Under the pieces are notes generated by a model that made no database searches, was not told the DNA's origin, and worked only from the letters and a program-made list of their open reading frames with translations. From positions 4,402,001 to 4,466,000 of the forward strand of contig NZ_CP128187.1 of the NCBI RefSeq assembly GCF_035207705.1: DNA of 64,000 nt. The letters run 5' to 3'. Position 1 is the first letter of the stretch. Every line of letters starts with the position of its first letter. Made by a program: the position numbers and the translations under genes. Source of the DNA: Maribacter sp. BPC-D8 (lineage in GTDB: Bacteria > Bacteroidota > Bacteroidia > Flavobacteriales > Flavobacteriaceae). Positions 37,401 to 46,077 of the stretch are shown one piece after another.

Positions 37401-37481
37401 AGCAAACGTTGTTAATAATAAAGTAAAGAGCAGATACCTGCTCAATAGCTTATTAGTAAGTGAGTGTTTTTTTAGTTTCAT
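34401..37481 (-). CDS. SusC-like TonB-dependent glycan importer
   Basis: 1026 residues: signal peptide (to about 34), a carboxypeptidase-regulatory-like domain (about 38-115, VTGTITSAEDGYPIPGATVIIKG), a plug domain with the usual SusC strings (GRAAGV, GTVNNSDPLYIVDGVP, ASATAIYGSRGANGVV) and a 22-strand barrel ending in an aromatic residue (GLDINF). No STN domain, so regulation is not through FecR. It is paired with the SusD gene downstream and preceded by a GH110 gene 73 bp upstream. Role: TonB-powered uptake of galactan oligosaccharides over the outer membrane. Confidence 0.94.
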   Translation of the reverse strand: MKLKKHSLTNKLLSRYLLFTLLLTTFASLQAQAQAQDLTVTGTITSAEDGYPIPGATVIIKGTTTGSISDFDGVYSIDTQIGDTLEFSFIGTESQSVTVTKNTLNVVLVSQAENLDEVVIIGYGSIAKKDVTGSVSSVSTKQITQTQTTSIAQAIQGRAAGVAVTKSSGQPGSTPTVRIRGVGTVNNSDPLYIVDGVPINDISNVNMDDAQSIQVLKDASATAIYGSRGANGVVLIATKTGRASKPSISYKTYTGMETRIDNLDVMNAEQWATLYNEGKTNDGAAIDPDFSNPSSLDSYNWKDAAYRTGNIQSHQLAVSGGSEKISYYVSFGKLDQKGILKNTSFDRTNFRVNNTYQIKPQIKVGQNLQYSKSKSNSVSATGANSNLKTAFIGYVVDPVSPIFTADGTPARPLYSTEIRNPVGLTIYDQTPLTKESFLGNIFIEADLFKGLSFRSNYGLEINNRKTDNFRSEYFISAEQNRPVNSYSLMRSENKVSVWSNTLNYRTTINQKHSINALIGHESQKSDFNNVIASRSNIPEGVDNPTLGAGAVDSSTNGGGISTSSLLSYFGRLNYSYDERYLFTGTYRIDGSSRFGENNRFAQFPSLALAWNIKNEDFFKSEAINQFKVRVGWGETGNQNIPNSAIFSTLSTSENYLLGNDETTVVGLAPLRPGNPDLKWETTTTTNVGLDLGFLENAITFTADYFIKTTSDMLLESPILQTSGFGLNPTINAGEIENKGFEFSANYKKSINDFFFSVGGNISIIDNTVVSLASEGSSINTGNAGNGYSNISRTEAGRSIASFYGLEAIGLFQNQDEIDNNASLNGNLPGDVQYRDQNGDDVINDDDRTFIGSPLPDFTYGINVDMIYKQFDFSMFFQGVQGNDIFNATGYLLDGKLDSNLSTEYLNRWTGEGTSNSVPRATFDGFANNSRLSSRFVQDGSYLRLKNIQLGYNFDSSVLEKTFITKARVYLAGQNLLTITNYNGLDPELGVDETQTQDGSNTSLDLGIDRGRYPSTRTVTVGLDINF

Positions 37482-37554
37482 ATAATTAGTTTTAAGTTAA
37501 ATTTTGGATGATTTTAATAGATTAATATTTTTTCATTTGAATAGTTGTTTTATT

Positions 37555-39453
37555 TTATTTGAGTTTTAAATCAGACATTGAACCGTCTACCGTTATTAAA
37601 AAATTGGAGTTTACTTTTCCTTTGTATTTATTCTTCTTGAAAATCAGATTTTTAGAATTCACTACTGTAATTGCTGGGTTTTCTGGATAAAGTTGAGGGA
37701 ACGTACTTGAGTTTGTAATTACATTTCCTTTAAAAACGAGACCATCAACATTGGTGATCTCGAGAATTAAATTGTCAAATTGATTAAATGTGTTATCTGT
37801 AATTTCAATGTTTTTGAAGGCTATATTTTCATTGTCATCATCTGTATCGAATCGAATTACACCTCGGTTTTTTCCTCCATGTTGACAGTCTTGAAATATG
37901 TTTCCTTTAATAACCACATTTGCGGCATTACCAGATTCATACCAATGCCCACTTTCAACAGGCATTAAAATTGCTTCCATTTCAGTACTAAAGAAATTGT
38001 TTTCAATGACCGTCTGTACAGGGTTCGAAATCAACAAACCTCTTGCTCTGTTATTTCTTATAGTGCAGTTTTGAACTAGTAGGTCAGGGTAGCCATCAAG
38101 ATTTTCAACTAAATCGCCTGCTTTTAAATTTTCAGGTAACTTATCGTTAAGTGTTATTATTTGATATCTGTTATTGATATACTCTATGTTCTTTATAGTT
38201 GATTTCTTATATGGAAAAAAAGATTCGCTCAATCTTACAAAACCTAAATTGTCGTTAGGTCGCCCTATCACAAAAGCTTTTTGCTGATGATGCCCCATTC
38301 TAACACCAATTCTGTAATCGTCAAGTACATCGACTATTTTTTGATATGTTCCGTGAATGTTAGAAGCATCGTCAAGTTGATTTTCGAACGTGCAATTTTT
38401 TAATTCCAATTTTCCTCTACAACCAACAAAATGTGTGGCGTCTGCAGTTGTAGATACCATACGACCTTGAGATGGGGTAACATTAAAGTTATCAAGTATA
38501 ATATCGGCAGAGTTTTCGGCAATAATACCCATACCACCTGCATGATGTACAGTAACGTTTAAGGCATTAAAACCATTTGTATTTTTTACACTAAACGCAG
38601 GTGACACTCTATTTAAACCTTGTTCACCTTTCATTGATAGTATATGACCTACAGGTGGCATTTTTTTTGTGTGCCCGAATACACGAAGTAAACCTGGTTT
38701 TATTTCTTTTACCGTTACACGATTTTGTATTCCTATATTCTTGTTATCAACATCGCGTTTATCATACTCATACTTATAGGTAATCGTATCTAGATTAAAA
38801 GTTGTTTCTGATTTTGATTTTGTCGTAATACCTGTGTATGCTTCTGTATCAAAAGAAATTGCTTTTCTTTTGGGGTCAAATAAAATAGATTGCCCAATAG
38901 TATGTTGATAGTATTCTTTTATGAAAAACAATTGACCATTTCGAATATCGTAAGGGTATTCATTTGAAATTTGCATGTCAAATGTTTTATTTGCTTCATC
39001 GTTGGCAACGATTAAACCTTCGCTATGAAAAGACTGATACCAGTCGATAGATAAATTCTTTACACTTATATTTTTACTATCATCTATTAAAAAGGGAATC
39101 ATTACTCCATGAAATATGAATGTAGAACCTTGTCCATCTATTACAAGGTTGTTCATATTAAATAGGGGAAAAGGAGTATTGATCATTAAATCTCCATGAT
39201 TAGAGATATAGCAAAATTTTTCAAAACCCTTATCCGGATAAAAATGATAAGTTCCTTTTTCAAATTTTATTTCTGAAATCGGATTTTCATTAGCTTTTAA
39301 AATTCTTGATACTAATGCAGGTGTTGCATCTTCGGCAATGTCTAAACCAAAAACTACTACCTCATTTTCTGATAATTGTTGACTATAACAATTGATGCTG
39401 AAAACTAAATTCGATAATAGAATAATTTTTAAAATGTAGTTTTGAATTGACAT
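37555..39453 (-). CDS. GH110 alpha-1,3-galactosidase
   Basis: 632 residues with a cleavable signal peptide (about 1-24); a Cys at 22 lacks a lipobox (SINC), so it is probably soluble. The body is a right-handed beta-helix. The GH110 hallmark is TTADATHFVGCRGKLEL followed by LDDASNIHGTY; the Asp residues of ADATH and DD are candidates for catalysis by comparison with the family. Family knowledge: GH110 enzymes remove terminal alpha-1,3-linked galactose, and marine members have been tied to lambda-carrageenan. It heads the unit with SusC and SusD. A second GH110 lies at 46078. General beta-helix pectinases were considered but do not carry this motif. Confidence 0.87.
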   Translation of the reverse strand: MSIQNYILKIILLSNLVFSINCYSQQLSENEVVVFGLDIAEDATPALVSRILKANENPISEIKFEKGTYHFYPDKGFEKFCYISNHGDLMINTPFPLFNMNNLVIDGQGSTFIFHGVMIPFLIDDSKNISVKNLSIDWYQSFHSEGLIVANDEANKTFDMQISNEYPYDIRNGQLFFIKEYYQHTIGQSILFDPKRKAISFDTEAYTGITTKSKSETTFNLDTITYKYEYDKRDVDNKNIGIQNRVTVKEIKPGLLRVFGHTKKMPPVGHILSMKGEQGLNRVSPAFSVKNTNGFNALNVTVHHAGGMGIIAENSADIILDNFNVTPSQGRMVSTTADATHFVGCRGKLELKNCTFENQLDDASNIHGTYQKIVDVLDDYRIGVRMGHHQQKAFVIGRPNDNLGFVRLSESFFPYKKSTIKNIEYINNRYQIITLNDKLPENLKAGDLVENLDGYPDLLVQNCTIRNNRARGLLISNPVQTVIENNFFSTEMEAILMPVESGHWYESGNAANVVIKGNIFQDCQHGGKNRGVIRFDTDDDNENIAFKNIEITDNTFNQFDNLILEITNVDGLVFKGNVITNSSTFPQLYPENPAITVVNSKNLIFKKNKYKGKVNSNFLITVDGSMSDLKLK

Positions 39454-39467
39454 TGACTATGTTTTAC

Positions 39468-39540
39468 AAGAGTAAATATCAGTCAATTCAAAAAAGCCGA
39501 TGTACATACCCGTACATAAAATGTATTTAAGAGTAAATTA
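39468..39540 (-). promoter_or_regulatory. Putative regulator-binding region of the GH110-SusCD unit
   Basis: AAGAGTAAAT occurs at 39468-39477 and 39529-39538, and again before the sulfatase unit at 49610-49619. Between the two copies here is a direct repeat GTACATA (39502-39508 and 39512-39518), one helical turn apart. AraC-type regulators such as HTCS proteins bind direct repeats, so these are candidate sites; this is inference. Confidence 0.4.
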
Positions 39541-39730
39541 ACATTAAACCCTAGTAAACGCTGGTGTTTTTAGAAGGTGAATTTTGAATTTAACGTAAAT
39601 TACTTAATTTTTGAACGCGATTTATTGGTCAAAAATGCTTGGTTTTCGGTTATAGTAATTGTCTTTTTAGAAATATATTAAGGGTGGGGTAGAAGTAGTG
39701 GTTTTTTGCTTCTGTAAAATCAATTAAATT

Positions 39731-39763
39731 AAAAAACCAAACTTCAATTAGAAGTTTGGTTTT
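39731..39763 (-). terminator. Rho-independent terminator of a sulfatase unit
   Basis: A 13-bp perfect stem (39733-39745 with 39751-39763, loop of 5). On the minus strand it is followed by a run of T residues. It lies about 70 bp past the stop codon of the sulfatase gene at 39835; the plus-strand side also ends in T, so it may work both ways. Confidence 0.8.
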
Positions 39764-39834
39764 ACAAGATTAATTTTATGACCTAAAAAAGGCTCAATAA
39801 AGCTACTATTGGTGAGGTAAGAATTATGTATTCT

Positions 39835-41379
39835 TTATTTGCTATTGTTCTGTTGGTAATCTTTATAGATTTTCCCCCATTTTTTAAATCCGATTTCTAC
39901 ACCATCTTCCATTTGTTTACGTACCTCTGGGTGTTCATTTTTTATCCATTCAACTAAATCGACTGTACTCTGAACAGACTTAGGTTCGTAGATGTCACTT
40001 ACGGGTTTCATTCTATTATCAAAATCAATAGTTTTCGCTCTCATTTGAGTCAAGATGGTTTCATATTCTGCATTGGTAGCTAAATTAACTAACTCTTGAG
40101 GGTCATTTTTTAGATTGTATAATTCTTCTACAGGCTTGGTGTCTTCAAAGAAGAATTTTTGTTCATCGGTTAATTTGCCTTCTTTTTTAAGCTGACGCAT
40201 TATATGAACAGCTGGGCGATAAAATTCTAAATACGCTTGGTGGGCGTCAAATGGTATTTCTGGCTTATCGTTTCTAATATATTTCCATTCATCAGAGGTA
40301 ATGGCTCTTGATTTCTCGTCAATCTCATCCCATAAATCACGTGCGCCATAAACATACTCTCTATTGAAATTGGCATCAAATATTGGCTGACCGGTCATAT
40401 AAGTCGGAATTTCAATTTGGGCAAAATCTAAAATACTAGCGGTAATATCTGTTGCACTCACAACATCTTTTCTTACTTCGCCACCTTTAAATTGCTCTGG
40501 GTAATAAACAATTAAAGGAATTCTTAAGCCTGGATCATGTAAATACCCCTTTCCTTTAATATTACAACGACCATTATCACCTATAAAAATAACAACAGTA
40601 TTATCTGCCATATTTTTTTCTTCAAGTTCTTTAAAAATCATTCCCACTTCATTATCTATATATTCAATCTGGTCTAAATATTTAGCCCAATCTAAACGAA
40701 TTGCCGGGTGATCTGCCATATAAGAAGGCATTTCAACATTATCTGGATCAACAGGATGCTCAGATTTTTCACGAACCTCGTTCCACCAATCCCCTCGGTG
40801 TGTTGCTACCAATTGAATTTGTGCAAAGAATGGTTCATCGGCTTTTTCAAAATTGTCATACTTGTCAAATAAGCCAAAATTAGTTTCTCCGTCCCAACTC
40901 CCGATAGGTTCATGCTTAAAATTAACGTCGATTTTACGTCCTTTTTTCATTACGGAATGATTACCCAAAATAGTAGTGTAACCCGCTTCTCGTAATTTTT
41001 GTGTCATAGGCGTAAACTGTTTGTCTAAAGGAATATCTCTATTGCTACGATGATTATGCGTATTGGTTTTTACTTGATGCGTACCGATCATCATTGCAGA
41101 ACGACTTGGCGAACAAATAGGATTGGTTACAAAGGCATTATCGAAACGAACACCGTCAGTTGCCATTTTGTCTAAATTAGGGGTTTTTACATTTGGCAAA
41201 CCGTAACAAGCCAAATCTGTGCTCATGTCTTCAGCCATCAGCCAAATGATGTTTGGTTTAGTCTTTTTAGTGCTTGCAACCTTTTCGACTTTTTTATCAC
41301 CACATGATGCTATTGAAAACAGAAGAAAACTTGAAAAGATGCTTAGTAGTGGTAACGTAGATAATTTAAGTATTTTCAT
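39835..41379 (-). CDS. Sulfatase (S1 family) lipoprotein
   Basis: 514 residues from ATG at 41379; an in-frame TTG at 41385 is less likely. Lipobox SIASC (C26). The catalytic domain opens with PNIIWLMAEDMSTD (Glu-Asp in place of the more usual Asp-Asp), and the formylglycine motif is CSPSR with C89. FIGDNGRCNIKGKG and DPGLRIPLIVYYP are typical of the sulfamidase-like branch of S1. It is the last gene of a three-sulfatase unit, 9 bp after the gene before, with a strong terminator downstream. The Glu in the first metal-binding motif is shared with the sulfatase at 42795. Confidence 0.9.
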   Translation of the reverse strand: MKILKLSTLPLLSIFSSFLLFSIASCGDKKVEKVASTKKTKPNIIWLMAEDMSTDLACYGLPNVKTPNLDKMATDGVRFDNAFVTNPICSPSRSAMMIGTHQVKTNTHNHRSNRDIPLDKQFTPMTQKLREAGYTTILGNHSVMKKGRKIDVNFKHEPIGSWDGETNFGLFDKYDNFEKADEPFFAQIQLVATHRGDWWNEVREKSEHPVDPDNVEMPSYMADHPAIRLDWAKYLDQIEYIDNEVGMIFKELEEKNMADNTVVIFIGDNGRCNIKGKGYLHDPGLRIPLIVYYPEQFKGGEVRKDVVSATDITASILDFAQIEIPTYMTGQPIFDANFNREYVYGARDLWDEIDEKSRAITSDEWKYIRNDKPEIPFDAHQAYLEFYRPAVHIMRQLKKEGKLTDEQKFFFEDTKPVEELYNLKNDPQELVNLATNAEYETILTQMRAKTIDFDNRMKPVSDIYEPKSVQSTVDLVEWIKNEHPEVRKQMEDGVEIGFKKWGKIYKDYQQNNSK

Positions 41380-41388
41380 ATGCAATAT

Positions 41389-42762
41389 TTAGTAAGTTGG
41401 TACAGCTTCTTTTTCCCAAGCGGCAATATCTGCTATAAGTTTCTTTTCAATGTCTAGCCCTTTTCCTATTAAATCGTTTTGTTCACTGATGTCTTCTGAA
41501 ACATTGAATAGCTGAAATTTTCCGCTGTGATACTTTACCAATTTCCAATCTCCAGAAATTACAGCGGCATATTGGTCTTCATAACTTCTAAAGAAATAAA
41601 GTTCTCTTTGTTCAATATCGCTACCATTTAAAATAGGTAGTAAACTAACCCCTTGAATTTGATTGTCGTTATACTTCTTGCCTGAAGCGATTTCAATTAA
41701 AGTTGGATATAAATCTATAGATTGAACAGGAGTATTACTTTCTGTGTTTGCTTTGGTAACGCCAGGATATTTTATGATAAATGGTACTCTTGCACCACCT
41801 TCACCTAATGTGTTTCCACCTTTTTTACCACCGCTAAGTGGTGCGTTGGTATAAGCCCCACCTTGATCAGATAATACGATAATTACTGTATTTTCTTCAA
41901 TTCCTTTTTCTTTTAATGCATTTCTAACCCGACCAATAGATTCATCCATAGCTTCGACCATAGCAGCATGATGTGCATATTTACCCTCTAAACCAGCTTC
42001 TTGATATTTCTTCAATAAGTCTTTTCTACCTACAGAAGGTCCATGTACAGAATAATACCAAAATGACAGCATAAAAGGATCTGCCTTATCATAGGTTTTA
42101 ATAAAGTCAACAGCACCATCAGTTAATACGTCAGTAAGGTAATCACCTTCTTTATAATTTTTCATGAATCCGTTAGGGTCACCATCCTTAAAAAATGGGA
42201 AGTAATAGCTTTTAGGATGCCCATGATCTGTTGTTCCGAATTCTTCATCAAAACCTTGATCAGTAGGGTAACGCCCTTTATGACCTAAATGCCATTTGCC
42301 AACAAAATAATTGTAGTAACCTTCTTCTTTAAGTTTTTCGGCATAGGTAACTTCTTCAAGAGGTAAATAATTTCTTGATGGCATCTGCACAGGGTCGGTT
42401 GGCCATAAGTTATATTCGGCATCTGGCTTATTTGGATCTAGAGCAATGTGTCTAGGCATACCCAATCTTATAGCTTCTTTTCCCGTTAACAAAGAAAGTC
42501 GACTTGGGCTACAAGTCGGTGTTGGAATATATGCTCTGTTGAAATTTAAACCTTCTTTTTTGAGTTGGTCAATATTTGGTGTGCTAAAAGTATCATTTCT
42601 AAACCCTACATCTGACCACCCGTAATCATCAACGAATAATAATACAATGTTGGGTTGTTTAGTTTCTTCAGCTGTTTCTTTCTGTTTTTTTTCTTGCTCT
42701 TTACAAGATGAAAACAAAGTAGATATAAAAACAAAAAAGAATAGAATATTTCTAATTTTCAT
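41389..42762 (-). CDS. Sulfatase (S1 family) lipoprotein
   Basis: 457 residues with lipobox LFSSC (C20). The metal motif VDDYGWSDVG follows at 44-53 and the formylglycine motif CSPSR has C84. GKWHLGHKGRYPTDQGFDEEFGT and LSDQGGAY provide further active-site residues. It is of the arylsulfatase-A branch and is the shortest of the seven sulfatases here. The gene starts 32 bp after the upstream sulfatase and precedes the next by 9 bp, so all three share a transcript. The sulfate position it attacks is unknown. Confidence 0.91.
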   Translation of the reverse strand: MKIRNILFFFVFISTLFSSCKEQEKKQKETAEETKQPNIVLLFVDDYGWSDVGFRNDTFSTPNIDQLKKEGLNFNRAYIPTPTCSPSRLSLLTGKEAIRLGMPRHIALDPNKPDAEYNLWPTDPVQMPSRNYLPLEEVTYAEKLKEEGYYNYFVGKWHLGHKGRYPTDQGFDEEFGTTDHGHPKSYYFPFFKDGDPNGFMKNYKEGDYLTDVLTDGAVDFIKTYDKADPFMLSFWYYSVHGPSVGRKDLLKKYQEAGLEGKYAHHAAMVEAMDESIGRVRNALKEKGIEENTVIIVLSDQGGAYTNAPLSGGKKGGNTLGEGGARVPFIIKYPGVTKANTESNTPVQSIDLYPTLIEIASGKKYNDNQIQGVSLLPILNGSDIEQRELYFFRSYEDQYAAVISGDWKLVKYHSGKFQLFNVSEDISEQNDLIGKGLDIEKKLIADIAAWEKEAVPTY

Positions 42763-42794
42763 AACGTTGTTTTTGTTTTAATAAATATTCAATT

Positions 42795-44315
42795 TTATTT
42801 AAACTGATCGTATTCAGGGTTAACCTTTGCATTTTTAAAACGTGGTCTGTCTTTCCATAAATTAAAGGTTGCTTCTAATTGCGCAACATCTTCAGGATAC
42901 TGTCCTTTATCGTCGGTTTCTTTCATCCAGTTTTCTAAAACCGCTCTGTGCTCGACAAGTATATTAGAAAATTTTGGGTCGTTAGCAAGATTATTAATTT
43001 GATCTGGATCTGCTTTTAAATCGTATAGCTCCTCAACAGGTCTTACTCCAAACCAATGCTCTTCTTGGTAGGGTGTTAATTTACCTTCTTCATGAGCTTT
43101 CTTCATATCTAAAACAATAGGTTTATTATCTCTATAACCAGCTTGCATCATAGGCCTGTCTGGAAAAAAGTTTTTGATATACCGAAAGTCTTCAGAAACT
43201 ACAGTTCTTATTCTGTCGATTGTATAATCGCAACGATCTCTAGCTCCAATTACATATTCTTTTTCCTTAAACGTTTCTGCAAATAAATCTTGACCATCTA
43301 AATAAGCTGGTATTTGAGCTCCGCCCATTGCTAAAGTTGTTGCAGACACATCTAATAAGGATACCAAATCGTTTCTTACATCACCAGCTTTTAAAGCGGG
43401 ATGGTTCCCCTTTACCATTAAGGGCACTAACATACCACCTTCATAACAGAATTGTTTATGGCGAAGAGATGTTGGACTACCATGGTCCGAAAAGAAAAAT
43501 ATTATGGTATTTTCTAACTCTCCGTCTGCTTCAAGTTGTTTTAGTATATTTTCTACAGTAACATCAGATCCTCTATTTGCGTTATAATGCGTGGTCCAAG
43601 CTTCTCGTTGAGATGGAATATTAGGGAAATAAGGAGGTAACGGCACATCATTTGGCGCTAATTTTTCTCCTTCTCGTACATATTTGTAATCTTTTTTTCC
43701 GCCCATTATTTGAACTTGTCCAAACCAAGGCTGGTCTTTGTCTTTTCTAGCATTCCATACATAATTCTTTACCGTCATAAAATCAATTGCATGATTACCT
43801 TGCCAACCGTTCATGCCAGGCTTGTAGTTTTCTTTGGTGCCAACATCATATAAAGCTGTTCTGTCATAGTGGAAGTTATAATCATCTTTTCCGCTATTAA
43901 AGGTGAAATACCCTGCATCTTTCATTAATTCAGGTATGGTTTTCATGTCTTTGGGTAGTAGAATACGTAAGTTTTGAGGTACAATACTATCTTCTGTAAA
44001 TCGACTAGATCTATGATTGTGTGTGCCAGTTGTCGTTTGCATAACACCTGTAATTATCGCAGACCTTGCTGCCGAACAAACGGGTGCGGTGGTATAGGCA
44101 CGTTTAAAAAGTACACCATCACTAGCCAGCTGATCAATAACCGGAGTATGCCCTGTATTAATAGAATCTCCATAACAGCCCATAAATGGGGATAAGTCTT
44201 CAGCGATTATCCATAGAACATTTGGCTTTTTTTTAGTCTGAGCCTTCGTATTACAAGAAAATATAATACAACTTACGAATACGCATAGCAGTAATTTTGA
44301 TGTTCCTATTTTCAT
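42795..44315 (-). CDS. Sulfatase (S1 family) lipoprotein with CSAAR active site
   Basis: 506 residues with lipobox IIFSC (C21). The catalytic domain starts with PNVLWIIAEDLSPFMGCYG and has the variant formylglycine motif CSAAR (C80), where Ala replaces the usual Pro and Ser. Known maturases accept C-x-(A/P)-x-R, so it should still be activated. FFSDHGSPTSLRHKQF carries the later metal ligands. The GTHNHRSSR segment is shared with the sulfatase at 39835, pointing to a related subfamily. It heads the three-sulfatase unit and has a 231-bp upstream gap with a shared CTTACGTAA motif (44410-44418). Confidence 0.9.
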   Translation of the reverse strand: MKIGTSKLLLCVFVSCIIFSCNTKAQTKKKPNVLWIIAEDLSPFMGCYGDSINTGHTPVIDQLASDGVLFKRAYTTAPVCSAARSAIITGVMQTTTGTHNHRSSRFTEDSIVPQNLRILLPKDMKTIPELMKDAGYFTFNSGKDDYNFHYDRTALYDVGTKENYKPGMNGWQGNHAIDFMTVKNYVWNARKDKDQPWFGQVQIMGGKKDYKYVREGEKLAPNDVPLPPYFPNIPSQREAWTTHYNANRGSDVTVENILKQLEADGELENTIIFFFSDHGSPTSLRHKQFCYEGGMLVPLMVKGNHPALKAGDVRNDLVSLLDVSATTLAMGGAQIPAYLDGQDLFAETFKEKEYVIGARDRCDYTIDRIRTVVSEDFRYIKNFFPDRPMMQAGYRDNKPIVLDMKKAHEEGKLTPYQEEHWFGVRPVEELYDLKADPDQINNLANDPKFSNILVEHRAVLENWMKETDDKGQYPEDVAQLEATFNLWKDRPRFKNAKVNPEYDQFK

Positions 44316-44390
44316 TTTGATTAGTTATAAAGATTATAAATACAAAGATATTTTGAAAACGAAGTATTATGTCTTTTTAAGTACATTTCA

Positions 44391-44418
44391 TGTAGCTAGA
44401 GGTACTAAACTTACGTAA
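44391..44418 (-). promoter_or_regulatory. Motif shared with the region upstream of 49372
   Basis: The gap 44316-44546 should hold the promoter of the three-sulfatase unit. TGTAG at 44391-44395 and CTTACGTAA at 44410-44418 recur as ATGTAGTCTTACGTAA at 49551-49566, with different spacing. CTTACGTAA contains a perfect TTACGTAA palindrome. Function is not known. Confidence 0.35.
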
Positions 44419-44546
44419 TACAGTGTATGTTTGGTTATACAATTAACATGCTTAAAGTTACTTCTACCTAGACGACTAAATCCAAAATTGCCCTTGTTAC
44501 AACTTAGATAGAAATATGTAATAATGAATATTTATGGGGCTTTTTT

Positions 44547-46073
44547 CTAAAAATCCATAACAGCATTTGGGGGCAATGCTACATTATTTGCTTTTCGCCA
44601 TTCAACTAACTCGCCTAGTAAATTTTCAGTTATTTCTGGTAGCTCATTAGCTAGGTTATGACTTTCTTTTTGATCCTCTTTTAAATTGAATAATTCAAGA
44701 GAACCATCGGCTAAAAACTGAATTAACTTATAGTTTCCCTTTCTTATAACAGAACAAGTTCCATGTTTATATTGGCTTGCTAAATGCCAAAATAATGGTC
44801 TTTCATTTAAAGATTTAGTATCATTTCTGAATAAAGGTGCCAATGAAGAACCGTCTAATTTACCTTCAAAGTCTTCAATTTGCGCTACATCTAAAAGGGT
44901 TGGAAAAACATCTAGACCACTTACTGCAACATCGCTTCTTCTTGGTGTTATTTTTTTAGGCCAATTTACTAACATAGGTACTTTTATACCGCCTTCATAA
45001 ATATCTCCTTTTGCGCCTCTTAATGTGTTGTTCGCACTTGCTATTCTATGGTAACCGTTATCTGAAGTAAAGATTATTATAGTATTCTCTCTTAATCCAC
45101 TCTTATCTAGATAAGTTAATAGACGTTGTATGTTATCATCAACAGATGCTAGCATTGTGGCATATTTTGCCGTAAGGTCTTTAGCTTTGGCATTTTTTTC
45201 TAAACCTTGACCTAAAATAGAATCAACAGGTTTCGTCATGTATTTTTCATACAATGCTTCACTTCTTGCCCGAATAGGTCTATGAACGGCATAAAAGTTT
45301 AGGTTGATTAAAAATGGTTCTTCTTTATGAGAATCCATAAAATCAATTGCCTCATCTGTTAACCGGTCGGTCAGCCAATTATCATCTTTTTTCTTTTCTA
45401 TAAAAGGATTGCTAAAAGGTGCCCAATAACCACCCGCTATACTTTTGTAACCACCTTCTTCAAAACCAGGATCACCTCTGAACGTACCACCAACATTTTT
45501 TATAAAACCTCTTCCTTCAGGATAGTACTGACTAATCTCTGGTTTCTTATGCTTTTCTACCCAAGAATAGTCTCCTGGCTCTGGTTGTGTTAGTTTTTGT
45601 TTAAAGGGGAATTCCATTGCCATTTCTAACTCAGGATACGGACCTACGATATGATATTTTCCAATATGAATAGATTTGTAGCCGGCATCAGCTAATGGTT
45701 CTGCGTAAATAGGGTGCTCTTTACCAACCGTCCATCTAGAAAAAATATTTTCTTCAGCCGTCCCTTTTTCTAATACCGGTACCGTGTAAACGCCAGTTCT
45801 AAAAGATTGTTTGCCTGTAAAAATTGCCGTACGAGAGGGTGAACATGTAGGGTACATGTACGCATTGTCTAACACTAAGCTTTCTTTCGCTAATGCATCT
45901 ATATTGGGGGTTTCAAAATAAGTTGATCCATTAAAGCCAACATCGGCATAGCCTAAATCGTCTACTAAAACAAAAATAATATTTGGTTTTTTCGCTGCTT
46001 CTTTATTAGAACGTTTTTCATTTCTACATGAAATAAAAATCAAAACTATAAATAGCATCAAACAGTTTTTCAT
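44547..46073 (-). CDS. Sulfatase (S1 family) lipoprotein
   Basis: 508 residues when read from ATG at 46073, which gives a clean lipoprotein leader (IFISC, C16); the frame stays open to 46133, but those 20 extra residues overlap the GH110 gene and spoil the leader. The metal motif VDDLGYADVGFNG lies at 37-49 and the formylglycine motif CSPSR has C77. GKYHIVG and FTSDNGYH are further active-site blocks. It is the third gene of the unit with a sulfatase and a GH110 upstream, 4 bp after the GH110 stop codon, which suggests that its product works on the same oligosaccharide as that enzyme. Confidence 0.91.
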   Translation of the reverse strand: MKNCLMLFIVLIFISCRNEKRSNKEAAKKPNIIFVLVDDLGYADVGFNGSTYFETPNIDALAKESLVLDNAYMYPTCSPSRTAIFTGKQSFRTGVYTVPVLEKGTAEENIFSRWTVGKEHPIYAEPLADAGYKSIHIGKYHIVGPYPELEMAMEFPFKQKLTQPEPGDYSWVEKHKKPEISQYYPEGRGFIKNVGGTFRGDPGFEEGGYKSIAGGYWAPFSNPFIEKKKDDNWLTDRLTDEAIDFMDSHKEEPFLINLNFYAVHRPIRARSEALYEKYMTKPVDSILGQGLEKNAKAKDLTAKYATMLASVDDNIQRLLTYLDKSGLRENTIIIFTSDNGYHRIASANNTLRGAKGDIYEGGIKVPMLVNWPKKITPRRSDVAVSGLDVFPTLLDVAQIEDFEGKLDGSSLAPLFRNDTKSLNERPLFWHLASQYKHGTCSVIRKGNYKLIQFLADGSLELFNLKEDQKESHNLANELPEITENLLGELVEWRKANNVALPPNAVMDF

Positions 46074-46077
46074 ACTT

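Larger units (their letters stand above)
39454..39834. other. Intergenic region upstream of the GH110-SusCD unit
   Basis: 381 bases without a gene. It holds, from right to left, the terminator of the sulfatase unit (39731-39763) and the presumed control region of the GH110-SusCD unit with repeated motifs at 39468-39540. No exact TAnnTTTG box was found. Confidence 0.6.
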